This document shows, one piece after another, positions 18,425-25,594 of a DNA stretch of 64,000 nt. Source of the stretch: Lentisphaerota bacterium (GTDB lineage: Bacteria > Verrucomicrobiota > Lentisphaeria > Victivallales > UBA1829); NCBI GenBank assembly GCA_015061915.1, contig SUVR01000001.1, positions 71,976-135,975 on the forward strand, given 5' to 3'. Each line of letters opens with the position of its first letter. Position 1 is the first letter of the stretch. The notes under the pieces are model-generated. The model ran no database searches and was not told where the DNA came from. It saw only the letters and a list, made by a program, of their open reading frames with translations. Both the position numbers and the translations under genes were made by a program.

Positions 18425-18706
18425 TCAGATACAATGCTTCAGAAGCAGAAAACCGGAAAGTTTGAAAAGAAAAAGACTGAAAAGAAGCAGTAATTGCAGA
18501 AATACAAAATGCAGCGTCATACCGGGTTCCGCTTCTTTGCCGGAACGGCGGAGACGGATGAAAAACAGAACGGTCAGCACCAGATAGGAAACCGCATCCG
18601 CAATGGCTGTGATCGTATAAATATGGATCCGGTAAACGGTCGGCAGCAGCCAGAACAGCGGGATCAGAACCAGGTTCAGAATAATGATTGTAAAAAGAAA
18701 CCGCAT
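18425..18706 (-). CDS. Small three-helix membrane protein, function unknown
   Basis: From the ATG at 18706 (GGGGGAAAAATAAA upstream) 93 residues encode three hydrophobic segments (RFLFTIIILNLVLIPLFWLL, a middle ITAIADAVSYLVLTVLFFI, and a last FVFLQLLLLFSLFLFKL) joined by short charged loops with RLRRSGKEAE. I do not recognise a family. A longer reading frame upstream would run back through the rplQ terminator and is not credible. It has terminators on both sides, so it probably has its own promoter, which I could not place. Confidence 0.5.
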   Translation of the reverse strand: MRFLFTIIILNLVLIPLFWLLPTVYRIHIYTITAIADAVSYLVLTVLFFIRLRRSGKEAEPGMTLHFVFLQLLLLFSLFLFKLSGFLLLKHCI

Positions 18707-18730
18707 TTTATTTTTCCCCCGTTGGAACAG

Positions 18731-18766
18731 AAAAAAGCGCGAAGCCCTTGCCGGACTCCGCGCTTT
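18731..18766 (-). terminator. Terminator of the alpha ribosomal operon
   Basis: AGCGCG (18736-18741) pairs with CGCGCT (18759-18764), with flanking A/T pairs; on the minus strand the stem is followed by TTTTTT. It lies 23 bases after the rplQ stop. Confidence 0.8.
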
Positions 18767-18788
18767 GTAGACTGGTAGAACAGTGGGC

Positions 18789-19202
18789 TTATTCAGCCGC
18801 TGCTTCCACTGCGTCCGCTTCCACAAACTGGATCAGGCACATCTGAGCGCCGTCACCAATACGGTGTGCAAGACGGATGATGCGGGTGTAACCGCCGGGA
18901 CGCTTTGCAAAACGCAGAGCAAGATCCGTGAAAAGCTTGTCCAGAACCAGCTTCTTGGTCTGCACCTTTTCCATCGGAGTATTGATCTTCAGCGTTGCAT
19001 AAGCAAGCTGACGGTGGTGAACAGTATCACCGCCCTTGGCAGTGGTGATCAGCCGTTCCACAAAACGGCGCAGTTCTTTCGCACGGACAACCGTGGTCTT
19101 GATCTGATCGTGTTCGATCAGGCTGCATGCCAGGTTCACCAGCATGGCTTTACGATGACCGCAGTTACGGTTCAGTTTCGCAGTATGTTTCTTGTGACGC
19201 AT
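18789..19202 (-). CDS. rplQ: 50S ribosomal protein L17
   Basis: From the ATG at 19202 the protein has 137 residues and begins MRHKKHTAKLNRNCGHRKAM, the classic L17 start, with LIEHDQIKTTVVRAKELRRFVERLITTAKGG following. The C-terminus carries a short A/E-rich extension (EADAVEAAAE) beyond the conserved domain. The frame stays open 20 codons further upstream but overlaps rpoA, and those residues are not L17-like. It is the last gene of the alpha operon, 4 bases after rpoA, ending at a terminator. Confidence 0.95.
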   Translation of the reverse strand: MRHKKHTAKLNRNCGHRKAMLVNLACSLIEHDQIKTTVVRAKELRRFVERLITTAKGGDTVHHRQLAYATLKINTPMEKVQTKKLVLDKLFTDLALRFAKRPGGYTRIIRLAHRIGDGAQMCLIQFVEADAVEAAAE

Positions 19203-19206
19203 GGGA

Positions 19207-20232
19207 TTACGCCTCCTCCTTCTTAACGGCTTTGGCGCGTTCCGCCTCCGCCAGGATTGCATTGGAAAGTTCTTCGCTGAAAGTCATACCCAGCGAGAGA
19301 TTCAGGTCCGCAAGTTTTTCTTTGATCTCATCCAGAGACTTCTTACCAAAGTTACGGTACTTGAGCATACGGGATTCGCTCTTCATGCAGAGATCACCCA
19401 GAAGTTTGATCCCTGCATTGTTCAGGCAGTTCATCGCACGGACAGAAAGATCAAGCACTTCCACATCCTGCGTCAGCTGCTTAAACATCTTCTGTTCTTC
19501 TTCGCTGATGTTGGAGAGTGCATCGCCTTCGCCAGCCTGTGCGCCCAGGAACGGCTTGAGGTGATCCTTCAGGATCTTTGCCGCCTTTTCAAGCGCATCC
19601 TTCGGCGAAATTCTGCCGTCGGTGGCAATCTCGATCGTCAGACTGTCCATTTCGGTTTCTTCACCAACACGGGCAGCTCCAACTTTGTAGCTCACGTGCG
19701 TCACAGGACTGAACAGACAGTCCACGCAAATCGTTCCCAGCGGGTGATCCGGACGCTTGTTGCGTTCCGCAGGACACCAGCCTCTGCCTTTGGCAATTTC
19801 AATCTCTGCACGGAAGGGAACATCTTTGTCCAGCGTGCAGATCAGTTGATCCGGATTCAGAATTTCAACAGTGCCATCACTGATGATGTCCGCTGCCAGC
19901 ACAGGACCGGCTTTCTTCTTGCGGATTTCCAGTGTCTTGGGCTGATCTGAATTCAGATTCAGTTTAATTTTCTTCAGATTCAAAATGATCTGTGTTACAT
20001 CTTCCACAACGCTCGGCAGTGAGGCAAACTCATGCGTCGTTCCGTCAATGCGGACCGCAGAGATCGCAGCACCTTCCAGCGAGGAGTGAAGTACACGGCG
20101 AAGCGCGTTGCCCACCGTGTGTCCAAAACCACTCTGGAACGGGGCAGCAACAAACTTTGCATATTTGTCAGTAGCAGTCGCCTTGTCCATCACAATGGAT
20201 TGGGGCATCGGAAAATTGGATGCAGCAGCCAT
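19207..20232 (-). CDS. rpoA: DNA-directed RNA polymerase subunit alpha
   Basis: A 341-residue protein. The N-terminal dimerisation domain (about 20-235) contains PFQSGFGHTVGNALRRVLHSSLEGAAI and later the EVEMDSLTIEIATDGRISPKDAL block. A linker leads to the C-terminal helix-hairpin-helix domain (LDLSVRAMNCLNNAGIKLLGDL, then RNFGKKSLDEIKEKL), which binds UP elements and activators. It directly follows rpsK; the rpsD gene that stands between them in most bacteria is missing, as in Chlamydia. Confidence 0.97.
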   Translation of the reverse strand: MAAASNFPMPQSIVMDKATATDKYAKFVAAPFQSGFGHTVGNALRRVLHSSLEGAAISAVRIDGTTHEFASLPSVVEDVTQIILNLKKIKLNLNSDQPKTLEIRKKKAGPVLAADIISDGTVEILNPDQLICTLDKDVPFRAEIEIAKGRGWCPAERNKRPDHPLGTICVDCLFSPVTHVSYKVGAARVGEETEMDSLTIEIATDGRISPKDALEKAAKILKDHLKPFLGAQAGEGDALSNISEEEQKMFKQLTQDVEVLDLSVRAMNCLNNAGIKLLGDLCMKSESRMLKYRNFGKKSLDEIKEKLADLNLSLGMTFSEELSNAILAEAERAKAVKKEEA

Positions 20233-20327
20233 TTGTATAATCCTCCGGATTGTTAGTTAAATCTTAGCACGGATATGTTCCAAACCGCTTCCAGTTCAAA
20301 AAACAGTTCAAGCGGTCCGGGAAAATA

Positions 20328-20777
20328 TCAGACACGACGACGCTTCGGCGGTCTGCAGCCGTTGTGCGGAACCGGAGTGATGTCCTTAATGGCAATCACT
20401 TCCATACCGACAGAGGCAATGCCTCTGACAGCAGATTCACGACCCGCGCCGGGACCTTTGATGCGGACTTCCACTTCCTTCATACCGAGGGCTTCTGCTT
20501 TCTTCGCAGCATCAGCAGCAACCACCTGGGCAGCATATGCCGTGCTCTTGCGGGAGCCCTTAAAGCCGTTCTTACCACCGGTGGACCAGCTCAGAACATT
20601 GCCGTGCAGGTCGGTGAAAGTGACTTTCGTATTGTTGAACGACGCCTGAACATAGGCGATTCCGGACGGAACATATCTGCCGGATTTTTTACGCTTCGCT
20701 TCAGCAGCGGCAGGAGCAGCGGTTTCTGCTGCAGGAGCCTGTGCCTCAACGGCGGTTTCCTTGATTTCTTCAGCCAT
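20328..20777 (-). CDS. rpsK: 30S ribosomal protein S11 with N-terminal acidic/Ala extension
   Basis: A 149-residue S11. The conserved core begins at about residue 35 ([26 protein letters not shown]) and ends with the universal [18 protein letters not shown]. The first 30 residues form a low-complexity extension of E, A, P and T, against about 127-130 residues in E. coli S11. S11 lines the mRNA exit platform. The gene lies 60 bases downstream of rpsM and 95 bases upstream of rpoA. Confidence 0.96.
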   Translation of the reverse strand: MAEEIKETAVEAQAPAAETAAPAAAEAKRKKSGRYVPSGIAYVQASFNNTKVTFTDLHGNVLSWSTGGKNGFKGSRKSTAYAAQVVAADAAKKAEALGMKEVEVRIKGPGAGRESAVRGIASVGMEVIAIKDITPVPHNGCRPPKRRRV

Positions 20778-20837
20778 AATCGTTTGATAACCTTTCGATA
20801 GTATCTTTGCTCGTTTAAAGGTGACCTGTCAGGCAGA

Positions 20838-21287
20838 TCACTTCTTCTTCGCGCCCTGAGCCGGAGCGGCTCCTGCTGCCTTTGCATCCGCTGCGGACGC
20901 TGCAACACGACGCTGAGTTTTGTCACGGATAGCACCGACGGTGATCTTCTTACCTTTTCTCGTACGGGCGTTCGTGCGGGTACGCTGACCACGGCAGGGC
21001 AGACCTTTTTTGTGGCGCATCCCACGGTAGCTGTTGATGACCTGGAGACGACGGATGTTCGTCACCAGTTCACGGCGCAGGTCACCTTCAACCGTGTAAT
21101 CGTTCTGAAGCAGAACGGTGATCGCAGCAATGTTTTCGTCCGTCAGTTCACTTGCTTTGATCTGCGGATCGATCTTTGCTCTTTCAACAATTTCAGCGGC
21201 AATTGCGGGGCCGATACCATAAATCGTCTGGAGCGCATAGGTAACGCGCTTGTTGACCGGAATGTCTACACCTAAAATTCTGGGCAT
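20838..21287 (-). CDS. rpsM: 30S ribosomal protein S13 with C-terminal Ala/Lys tail
   Basis: A 149-residue S13: PRILGVDIPVNKRVTYALQTIYGIG at the start, the central region with RRELVTNIRRLQVINSYRGMRHKKGLPCRGQRTRTNARTRKG, after which about 30 extra residues rich in A, K and G (ADAKAAGAAPAQGAKKK) extend it beyond the usual 120. S13 forms bridges between the subunits in the 30S head. It lies 15 bases after rpmJ. Confidence 0.96.
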   Translation of the reverse strand: MPRILGVDIPVNKRVTYALQTIYGIGPAIAAEIVERAKIDPQIKASELTDENIAAITVLLQNDYTVEGDLRRELVTNIRRLQVINSYRGMRHKKGLPCRGQRTRTNARTRKGKKITVGAIRDKTQRRVAASAADAKAAGAAPAQGAKKK

Positions 21288-21302
21288 CTTGCGATTCTCC
21301 GA

Positions 21303-21416
21303 TTAGCCTTGTTTCTGTTTGTGGCGCGGATTGGTGCAAACCACCCGGATCACGCCTTTTCTTTTGATGATCTGACAGGATTCGCACCTGCGTTTGATCG
21401 ACGACGTAACTTTCAT
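21303..21416 (-). CDS. rpmJ: 50S ribosomal protein L36
   Basis: A 37-residue protein, [16 protein letters not shown] followed by [21 protein letters not shown]. It has three cysteines and a histidine (CxxC, then C and H) of the zinc-binding L36 type, with the signature core VxSSxKxRCxxCxxIKRKG. It is too short to be listed by most length cut-offs but is the expected neighbour of rpsM. It is the first conserved gene of the operon. Confidence 0.93.
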   Translation of the reverse strand: MKVTSSIKRRCESCQIIKRKGVIRVVCTNPRHKQKQG

Positions 21417-21432
21417 GTCAGCCTCATTCTTC

Positions 21433-21537
21433 TTAATGTTTTTGACTGTTTTTACAATAAACGACCCCGTGTTTTCGATAGATCACGGGTTCATTCTTTA
21501 CTTTTCCGCAGCGCTTGGAATGATCAACAGGGTCCAC
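21433..21537 (-). CDS. Possible 34-codon leader ORF before rpmJ
   Basis: A GTG codon at 21537 with AGGAAAC directly upstream opens a 34-codon frame, [20 protein letters not shown] and onward to [12 protein letters not shown], that stops 16 bases before rpmJ. It has one CGK and one VYC motif that could form part of a tiny metal site. It lies downstream of the likely promoter (21567-21594), so it would be transcribed. There is no family match I can name, and the frame could be chance; the same bases also form a CCCGTG/CACGGG hairpin. Confidence 0.25.
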   Translation of the reverse strand: MDPVDHSKRCGKVKNEPVIYRKHGVVYCKNSQKH

Positions 21538-21566
21538 GTTTCCTGATGATAACGCTCGGAACTAAT

Positions 21567-21594
21567 AATTTATCACCGTTTTTCTCTTTTGCAA
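21567..21594 (-). promoter_or_regulatory. Candidate promoter of the alpha ribosomal operon
   Basis: On the minus strand TTGCAA (21589-21594), 16 bp, TAAATT (21567-21572). This places transcription start near 21560, giving an rpmJ leader of about 140 bases that includes a CCCGTG/CACGGG hairpin (around 21452-21490). Confidence 0.45.
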
Positions 21595-21653
21595 ATCAAA
21601 GTCTGAAAAAAATCGCAAAAAAATATTTTTTTTTATTTTTTTGCATCGCCCGC

Positions 21654-23069
21654 TCAGAAACGGAAGTCCCGTTTACCATCGTGCAATTCCTTCAGATATT
21701 CTTTTGCAATGGACCGGACTTTCTCCGACTTGATGTTTTCCACTTCTTTCCGGATCACATCTTCGCCCAGCGTCTGGGTTTCCGTCGCAGCGTAATCTTC
21801 CAGATATTCTTTCAGGGTCATCAGGGCGTTGGGCAGACAGCAGTTTGCGATCTGACCGTTCTTTGCCAGCTGCATAAACCGGTCGCCGGTCCGGCCTTCC
21901 CGGTAGCAGGCGGTACAGAAAGATGGGATATAACCCAGCTTCAGCAGCCAGTTGACCACTTCATCCAGTGTCCGGGTATCGCTGATGTCGAACTGCGCTG
22001 TTTCATCGTGCCGTTCTTCAGTGGTGTATCCGCCCACGCTGGTACGGGATCCGCCGCTGATCTGGGAGACGCCTACCGCCAGCACCCGTTCCCGTGCCTT
22101 CCGGCTTTCCCGGGTGGAGATGATGATCCCCGTGTAGGGGACGGCGATCCGCAGGACAGCGACCAGTTTTTCAAAGATGTCATCGCTGAGCGCATCGGGG
22201 AAGTCCTTGGCGTCGATGTCATCCGCCGGACGGATCCGGGGTACGCTGATGGTATGGGGGCCCACACCCTTGGCAGCTTCCAGATGTTCCGCGTGCATGA
22301 GCTGTCCCACAAAATCGTAGCGGTAGGTGCCGAGACCGTAGAGGACACCACAGCCCACGTCATCGATCCCGCCGTCCATGGCGCGGTCCATTGCTTCTGT
22401 GTGCCAGGCGTAGTCATGCTTCGGACCGGTGGGGTGCAGCCGTTCATATTCCTTTTTATTATAAGTCTCCTGGAAGAGGATGTAAGTACCGATCCCGGCA
22501 TCCTTCAGTTTCCGGTAGTTTTCCACGGTGGTTGCGGCGATGTTCACATTGACCCGGCGGATCGCACCGTTTTTATGCTTGATGGAATAGATCGTTTTGA
22601 TGCTTTCCAGCATATATTCAATGGGGTTGTTCACCGGGTCTTCCCCCATTTCCAGTGCCAGACGCTTGTGTCCCATATCCTGAAGAGCGATCACTTCCGC
22701 CCGGATCTCCTCCTGCGTCAGTTTTTTGCGGGGGATGTGTTTGTTCTTATAATGATAAGGACAGTACAGGCAGCCGTTGACGCAATAGTTGGAAAGGTAC
22801 AGCGGCGCAAACATAACGATCCGGTTGCCGTAGATCTCCTGTTTGATCCGTTTTGCCAATGCGAAGATCCGTTCGTTTTCCTCCGCAAGTTCGCAGTCCA
22901 GCAGCACCAGTGCCTCCCGGTGTGTCAGACCTTTGCACTGTTCGGCTTTGGTGATGATGCTGTCGATATATTCCTTATCCTGTTTCTTCGATTCCGCGAA
23001 GGCGAGGGTCTCCAGAATTTCCTCATGGCAGATGAATTCTTCCGCTTTGCTTGATTTCGGGTCGTACAT
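21654..23069 (-). CDS. hydG: [FeFe]-hydrogenase H-cluster maturase HydG (tyrosine lyase)
   Basis: A 471-residue radical SAM protein. The CX3CX2C cluster motif (CVNGCLYC) lies near residue 98, preceded by APLYLSNYC. The C-terminal domain has the second, HydG-specific cluster motif: CTACYREG near 400 and a third Cys in the NCCLPNALMT region. HydG cleaves tyrosine to make the CO and CN- ligands of the H-cluster. The presence of the second cluster site separates it from ThiH. It sits directly downstream of a TM1266-family gene, a common hydrogenase-maturation neighbour. HydF and the hydrogenase itself are not in the window; HydE is at 40.8-41.9 kb. Confidence 0.95.
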   Translation of the reverse strand: MYDPKSSKAEEFICHEEILETLAFAESKKQDKEYIDSIITKAEQCKGLTHREALVLLDCELAEENERIFALAKRIKQEIYGNRIVMFAPLYLSNYCVNGCLYCPYHYKNKHIPRKKLTQEEIRAEVIALQDMGHKRLALEMGEDPVNNPIEYMLESIKTIYSIKHKNGAIRRVNVNIAATTVENYRKLKDAGIGTYILFQETYNKKEYERLHPTGPKHDYAWHTEAMDRAMDGGIDDVGCGVLYGLGTYRYDFVGQLMHAEHLEAAKGVGPHTISVPRIRPADDIDAKDFPDALSDDIFEKLVAVLRIAVPYTGIIISTRESRKARERVLAVGVSQISGGSRTSVGGYTTEERHDETAQFDISDTRTLDEVVNWLLKLGYIPSFCTACYREGRTGDRFMQLAKNGQIANCCLPNALMTLKEYLEDYAATETQTLGEDVIRKEVENIKSEKVRSIAKEYLKELHDGKRDFRF

Positions 23070-23094
23070 ATTTTAACTCCTGTTGGATTTTTGA

Positions 23095-23358
23095 TCACTT
23101 GTTTGCTTTGGAACAGACGGTCTTGACACTGACGCCATCCACCATGCCCAGTTTGCCGGAGAGCGAACTCAATACCGGCTGGGGTGCGTCAAGGACAACA
23201 CTGATGATGCTGACACCGCGGCTGCGGTAGGGAATTCCCATTCTGCCTACGATCCATTGTGAGAAATCGTGCAGAATGCGGTTGACTTCATTGGCTGCCG
23301 CCGGATCTTCCACAATGATCCCCGCCAGCGCAATGCGGTTTTCTTCTGCTGTTTCCAT
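23095..23358 (-). CDS. TM1266-family putative iron-only hydrogenase system regulator
   Basis: From the ATG at 23358, 7 bases after GGAGGAAG, the protein has 87 residues. It matches the small ACT-like family typified by TM1266: RIALAGIIVEDPAAANEVNRIL, then HDFSQWIVGRMGIPYRSRGVSIISVVLDAP, and a final LGMVDGVSVKTVCSK. Members occur next to hydE, hydF or hydG in anaerobes and are thought to act as regulators, but their ligand is unknown. It is 25 bases upstream of hydG and shares its leader and promoter. Confidence 0.88.
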   Translation of the reverse strand: METAEENRIALAGIIVEDPAAANEVNRILHDFSQWIVGRMGIPYRSRGVSIISVVLDAPQPVLSSLSGKLGMVDGVSVKTVCSKANK

Positions 23359-23403
23359 TTTGACTTCCTCCACCCGGGGGACAAGGGAAAAGCAGGCTTG
23401 AGA

Positions 23404-23452
23404 GACCGACTTTTCTCCGGTGACCTTTGCCTCCGGCAGTCTGCCATCGGTC
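23404..23452 (-). promoter_or_regulatory. Structured leader element upstream of the TM1266-family gene
   Basis: On the minus strand GACC (23449-23452) pairs GGTC (23404-23407), GACT (23438-23441) pairs AGTC (23408-23411), and CCGG (23433-23436) pairs CCGG (23417-23420). They stack as one arm with a bulge GATGGCA on its 5' side and an AGGCAAAGGTCA terminal loop. A second hairpin, CCGGG-TCCG-CCCGG, lies just upstream (23501-23514). The whole leader is about 170 bases. It resembles no riboswitch class I can name; regulation of hydrogenase maturation is inference. Confidence 0.45.
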
Positions 23453-23533
23453 CGGGATTCCGTTCAAGAAGGTTGAAAGATTTTTTGTTTCATCATTGTT
23501 CCGGGCGGACCCGGCAACGCCGACTTGAGTAAT

Positions 23534-23561
23534 AATATATCATACTTTTAAAAAAAAGCAA
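23534..23561 (-). promoter_or_regulatory. Promoter for the TM1266-hydG transcript
   Basis: TTGCTT (23556-23561), 16 bp, TATATT (23534-23539) on the minus strand; the start is expected near 23527, leaving a leader of about 170 bases. It follows the MacB-like permease gene without an obvious terminator between them. Confidence 0.6.
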
Positions 23562-23591
23562 GTGGAACTGCAGCAAAACCGTTGGGGATGT

Positions 23592-24857
23592 TTACTCGGC
23601 GCGGAGGACGTCGATGGGGTTCTGTTGGGCGGCTTTCCAGGCGGGGTAGGTGCCGAACAGGATCCCGATCGCTGCCGAGATTACCAGTGCCAGCAGGATG
23701 AACCAGACAGAAAATGCCACCGGCATACCTGCATATCTTGCCACGACTTCTGCAATACCGATCCCCATACCGACGCCGATGGCACCGCCGAGGAAGGTGA
23801 GGAAGATCGTTTCCAGCAGGAACTGGATAATAATATCGTTTTTCTTTGCGCCGAGCGCACGGCGGGTGCCGATCTCTTTCCGGCGTTCATATACATTCGC
23901 AAGCATGATGTTCATGATCCCGATCCCCCCGACCAGCAACGAGATCCCGGCAATGGATGCCATCACGATCGTAAAGATGTTCTGAGTCTTTTCCTTCTGC
24001 AGCAGCAGGTCATACGGCACCAGCTTTTCCCAGTCCCGACGGGCTCCGTGCGTTTTGTCCAGATATGCCGCGATCCGCTTGCTGGTGTAATCAATATAGA
24101 AGGTATCTTCCACGGTCACGATGAAGGTATCGTATTCCACTTCTTCCACCTGCAGCGTGCCGGTGGATACCGTGGAGGACCGGTTGCCGTATTTCGCCTG
24201 ACTGGTCGTCATAGGAATGATGATCATATCATCCGGCTTGCCGATACCGAGGATGTTGGTTCCGTGATTGTTTTCGATCACACCCACAACATTGTAAACA
24301 TGGTTTTCCACCGTGATTCTGGAGCCGATAATATTCTGTTCACCCAGATTGAACAGCTTGCGTTTTACGTTCCGTCCAACCACGCAGTTCGGTGCCTTCA
24401 TCAGATAGTCTCCGGGCGCAAGCCAGCGTCCCTGGATCAAATTGGAATTGCTGTCTTTCAAAAATGCCGGATCCACCCCGATCAGAGTCAGTTCCAACAG
24501 TGTAATACCTTTCATGATTTTCTGCCGGGTGTTCCGGGCGACGGTCACCCGCTTTACGTTTTCCATCTGCCGGATATGCTGCAGATCCGCCAGAGTCAAA
24601 CCGTATGTCTGCGTGGTGGCGGAGGCATTGCTGGTATCCTTCCCTTCCATCGGCGGTTTCCGGGAGGAAACAATGATCTTATCGATCCCCATTGCTTCAA
24701 TGGAGGCAAGCGCCTGTTCCTTCGCCCCCTGGGAGATCGACAGCATGGAAATCACGCTGCCCACCCCGAAGATGATGCCGAGCGAGGTCAGCACAGACCG
24801 GATTTTGTGGAGCATCAGGTTATGAAAAGAAAGGGAGATCTGGTCGCTGAATTTCAC
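23592..24857 (-). CDS. MacB/FtsX-type ABC transporter permease
   Basis: A 421-residue membrane protein. One membrane segment near residues 20-45 (HKIRSVLTSLGIIFGVGSVISML) is followed by a large extracytoplasmic MacB_PCD domain (about 45-285) and three C-terminal segments with the FtsX signature (GGIGIMNIMLANVYERRKEIGTRRALGAK). MacB-type permeases do not carry substrate across the inner membrane but drive export from the periplasm by mechanotransmission. The ATPase is a separate protein here, and the genes overlap by 4 bases. It is the last gene of the secretin-adaptor-ATPase-permease operon. Confidence 0.93.
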   Translation of the reverse strand: MKFSDQISLSFHNLMLHKIRSVLTSLGIIFGVGSVISMLSISQGAKEQALASIEAMGIDKIIVSSRKPPMEGKDTSNASATTQTYGLTLADLQHIRQMENVKRVTVARNTRQKIMKGITLLELTLIGVDPAFLKDSNSNLIQGRWLAPGDYLMKAPNCVVGRNVKRKLFNLGEQNIIGSRITVENHVYNVVGVIENNHGTNILGIGKPDDMIIIPMTTSQAKYGNRSSTVSTGTLQVEEVEYDTFIVTVEDTFYIDYTSKRIAAYLDKTHGARRDWEKLVPYDLLLQKEKTQNIFTIVMASIAGISLLVGGIGIMNIMLANVYERRKEIGTRRALGAKKNDIIIQFLLETIFLTFLGGAIGVGMGIGIAEVVARYAGMPVAFSVWFILLALVISAAIGILFGTYPAWKAAQQNPIDVLRAE

Positions 24858-25591
24858 TGCTTTACCTCAAATTCCGTTATCTTGCCGTTCTTTACATCGA
24901 TTTCTTTGCCCACCTGACCGTTACGGAGATAGATCACCCGGTCATAATGCTGTTCGTAGGTGGGGTTGTGAGTGACCATAACAATGGTTACGCCCTGCCT
25001 GTGCAGTTCGTGGAACAGCTCCATGATCTCATCCCCGGTCTTTTCGTCCAGATTCCCTGTCGGTTCGTCCGCCAGCAGAAAGGTTGGCTTGTTGACCAGG
25101 GACCGTGCAATGGCAACACGCTGCATTTCGCCCCCGGAAAGCTGTGTGGGACGGTGGTCAAGGCGATGCGCCAGCTTCACCCGTTCGGCATTCTCTCTTG
25201 CAATCTTTTTCCGGATCTTTTTTGCAACGCCGGCATAAACCATGGGAACTTCAATATTTTCTTCCACAGTAAGGTGGGGGAAAAGGTTGAACGCCTGAAA
25301 AATAAAGCCGATTTTGATATTCCGCAGTTCGGTCAGCATTGCATCATCCATGGTCTCCACCCGTTGACCGTCCAGCAGATATGTGCCGCCGGTGGGTTTG
25401 TCCAGCAGTCCGAGAATATTCAACAGCGTGGATTTTCCCGATCCGGATGATCCCATGATACCGAGAAATTCGCCCCGGTTCACGTGCAGGTTGATCCCTT
25501 TCAGAACCGGTACATCAAACTCCCCTGCATGGTATGTCTTGAGCAGATTTTCCATGGAGAGCGCATATTTTGCCACAGGAATATCAGGCAT
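24854..25591 (-). CDS. ABC transporter ATP-binding protein (MacB/LolD type)
   Basis: A 245-residue ATPase with Walker A GSSGSGKSTLLNILG near residue 50, Q-loop in FIFQAFNLFPHLTVEENIE, signature LSGGEMQRVAIARSL near 150, Walker B FLLADEPTGNLDEKTG and the H-loop in VTHNPTYEQH. The order and the phrase GLLDKPTGGTYLLDG are typical of the LolD/MacB/FtsE group. It lies between the adaptor (3-base gap) and permease (4-base overlap), so the three form one transporter. Confidence 0.95.
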   Translation of the reverse strand: MPDIPVAKYALSMENLLKTYHAGEFDVPVLKGINLHVNRGEFLGIMGSSGSGKSTLLNILGLLDKPTGGTYLLDGQRVETMDDAMLTELRNIKIGFIFQAFNLFPHLTVEENIEVPMVYAGVAKKIRKKIARENAERVKLAHRLDHRPTQLSGGEMQRVAIARSLVNKPTFLLADEPTGNLDEKTGDEIMELFHELHRQGVTIVMVTHNPTYEQHYDRVIYLRNGQVGKEIDVKNGKITEFEVKQ

Positions 25592-25594
25592 GGA

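Noticed and set aside
23404-23452. Calling the hydG leader a glycine, molybdenum-cofactor, FMN or cobalamin riboswitch
   Set aside because: Conserved core sequences of these classes are not present; only generic G/C stems and a GGCAAAGG loop are seen.
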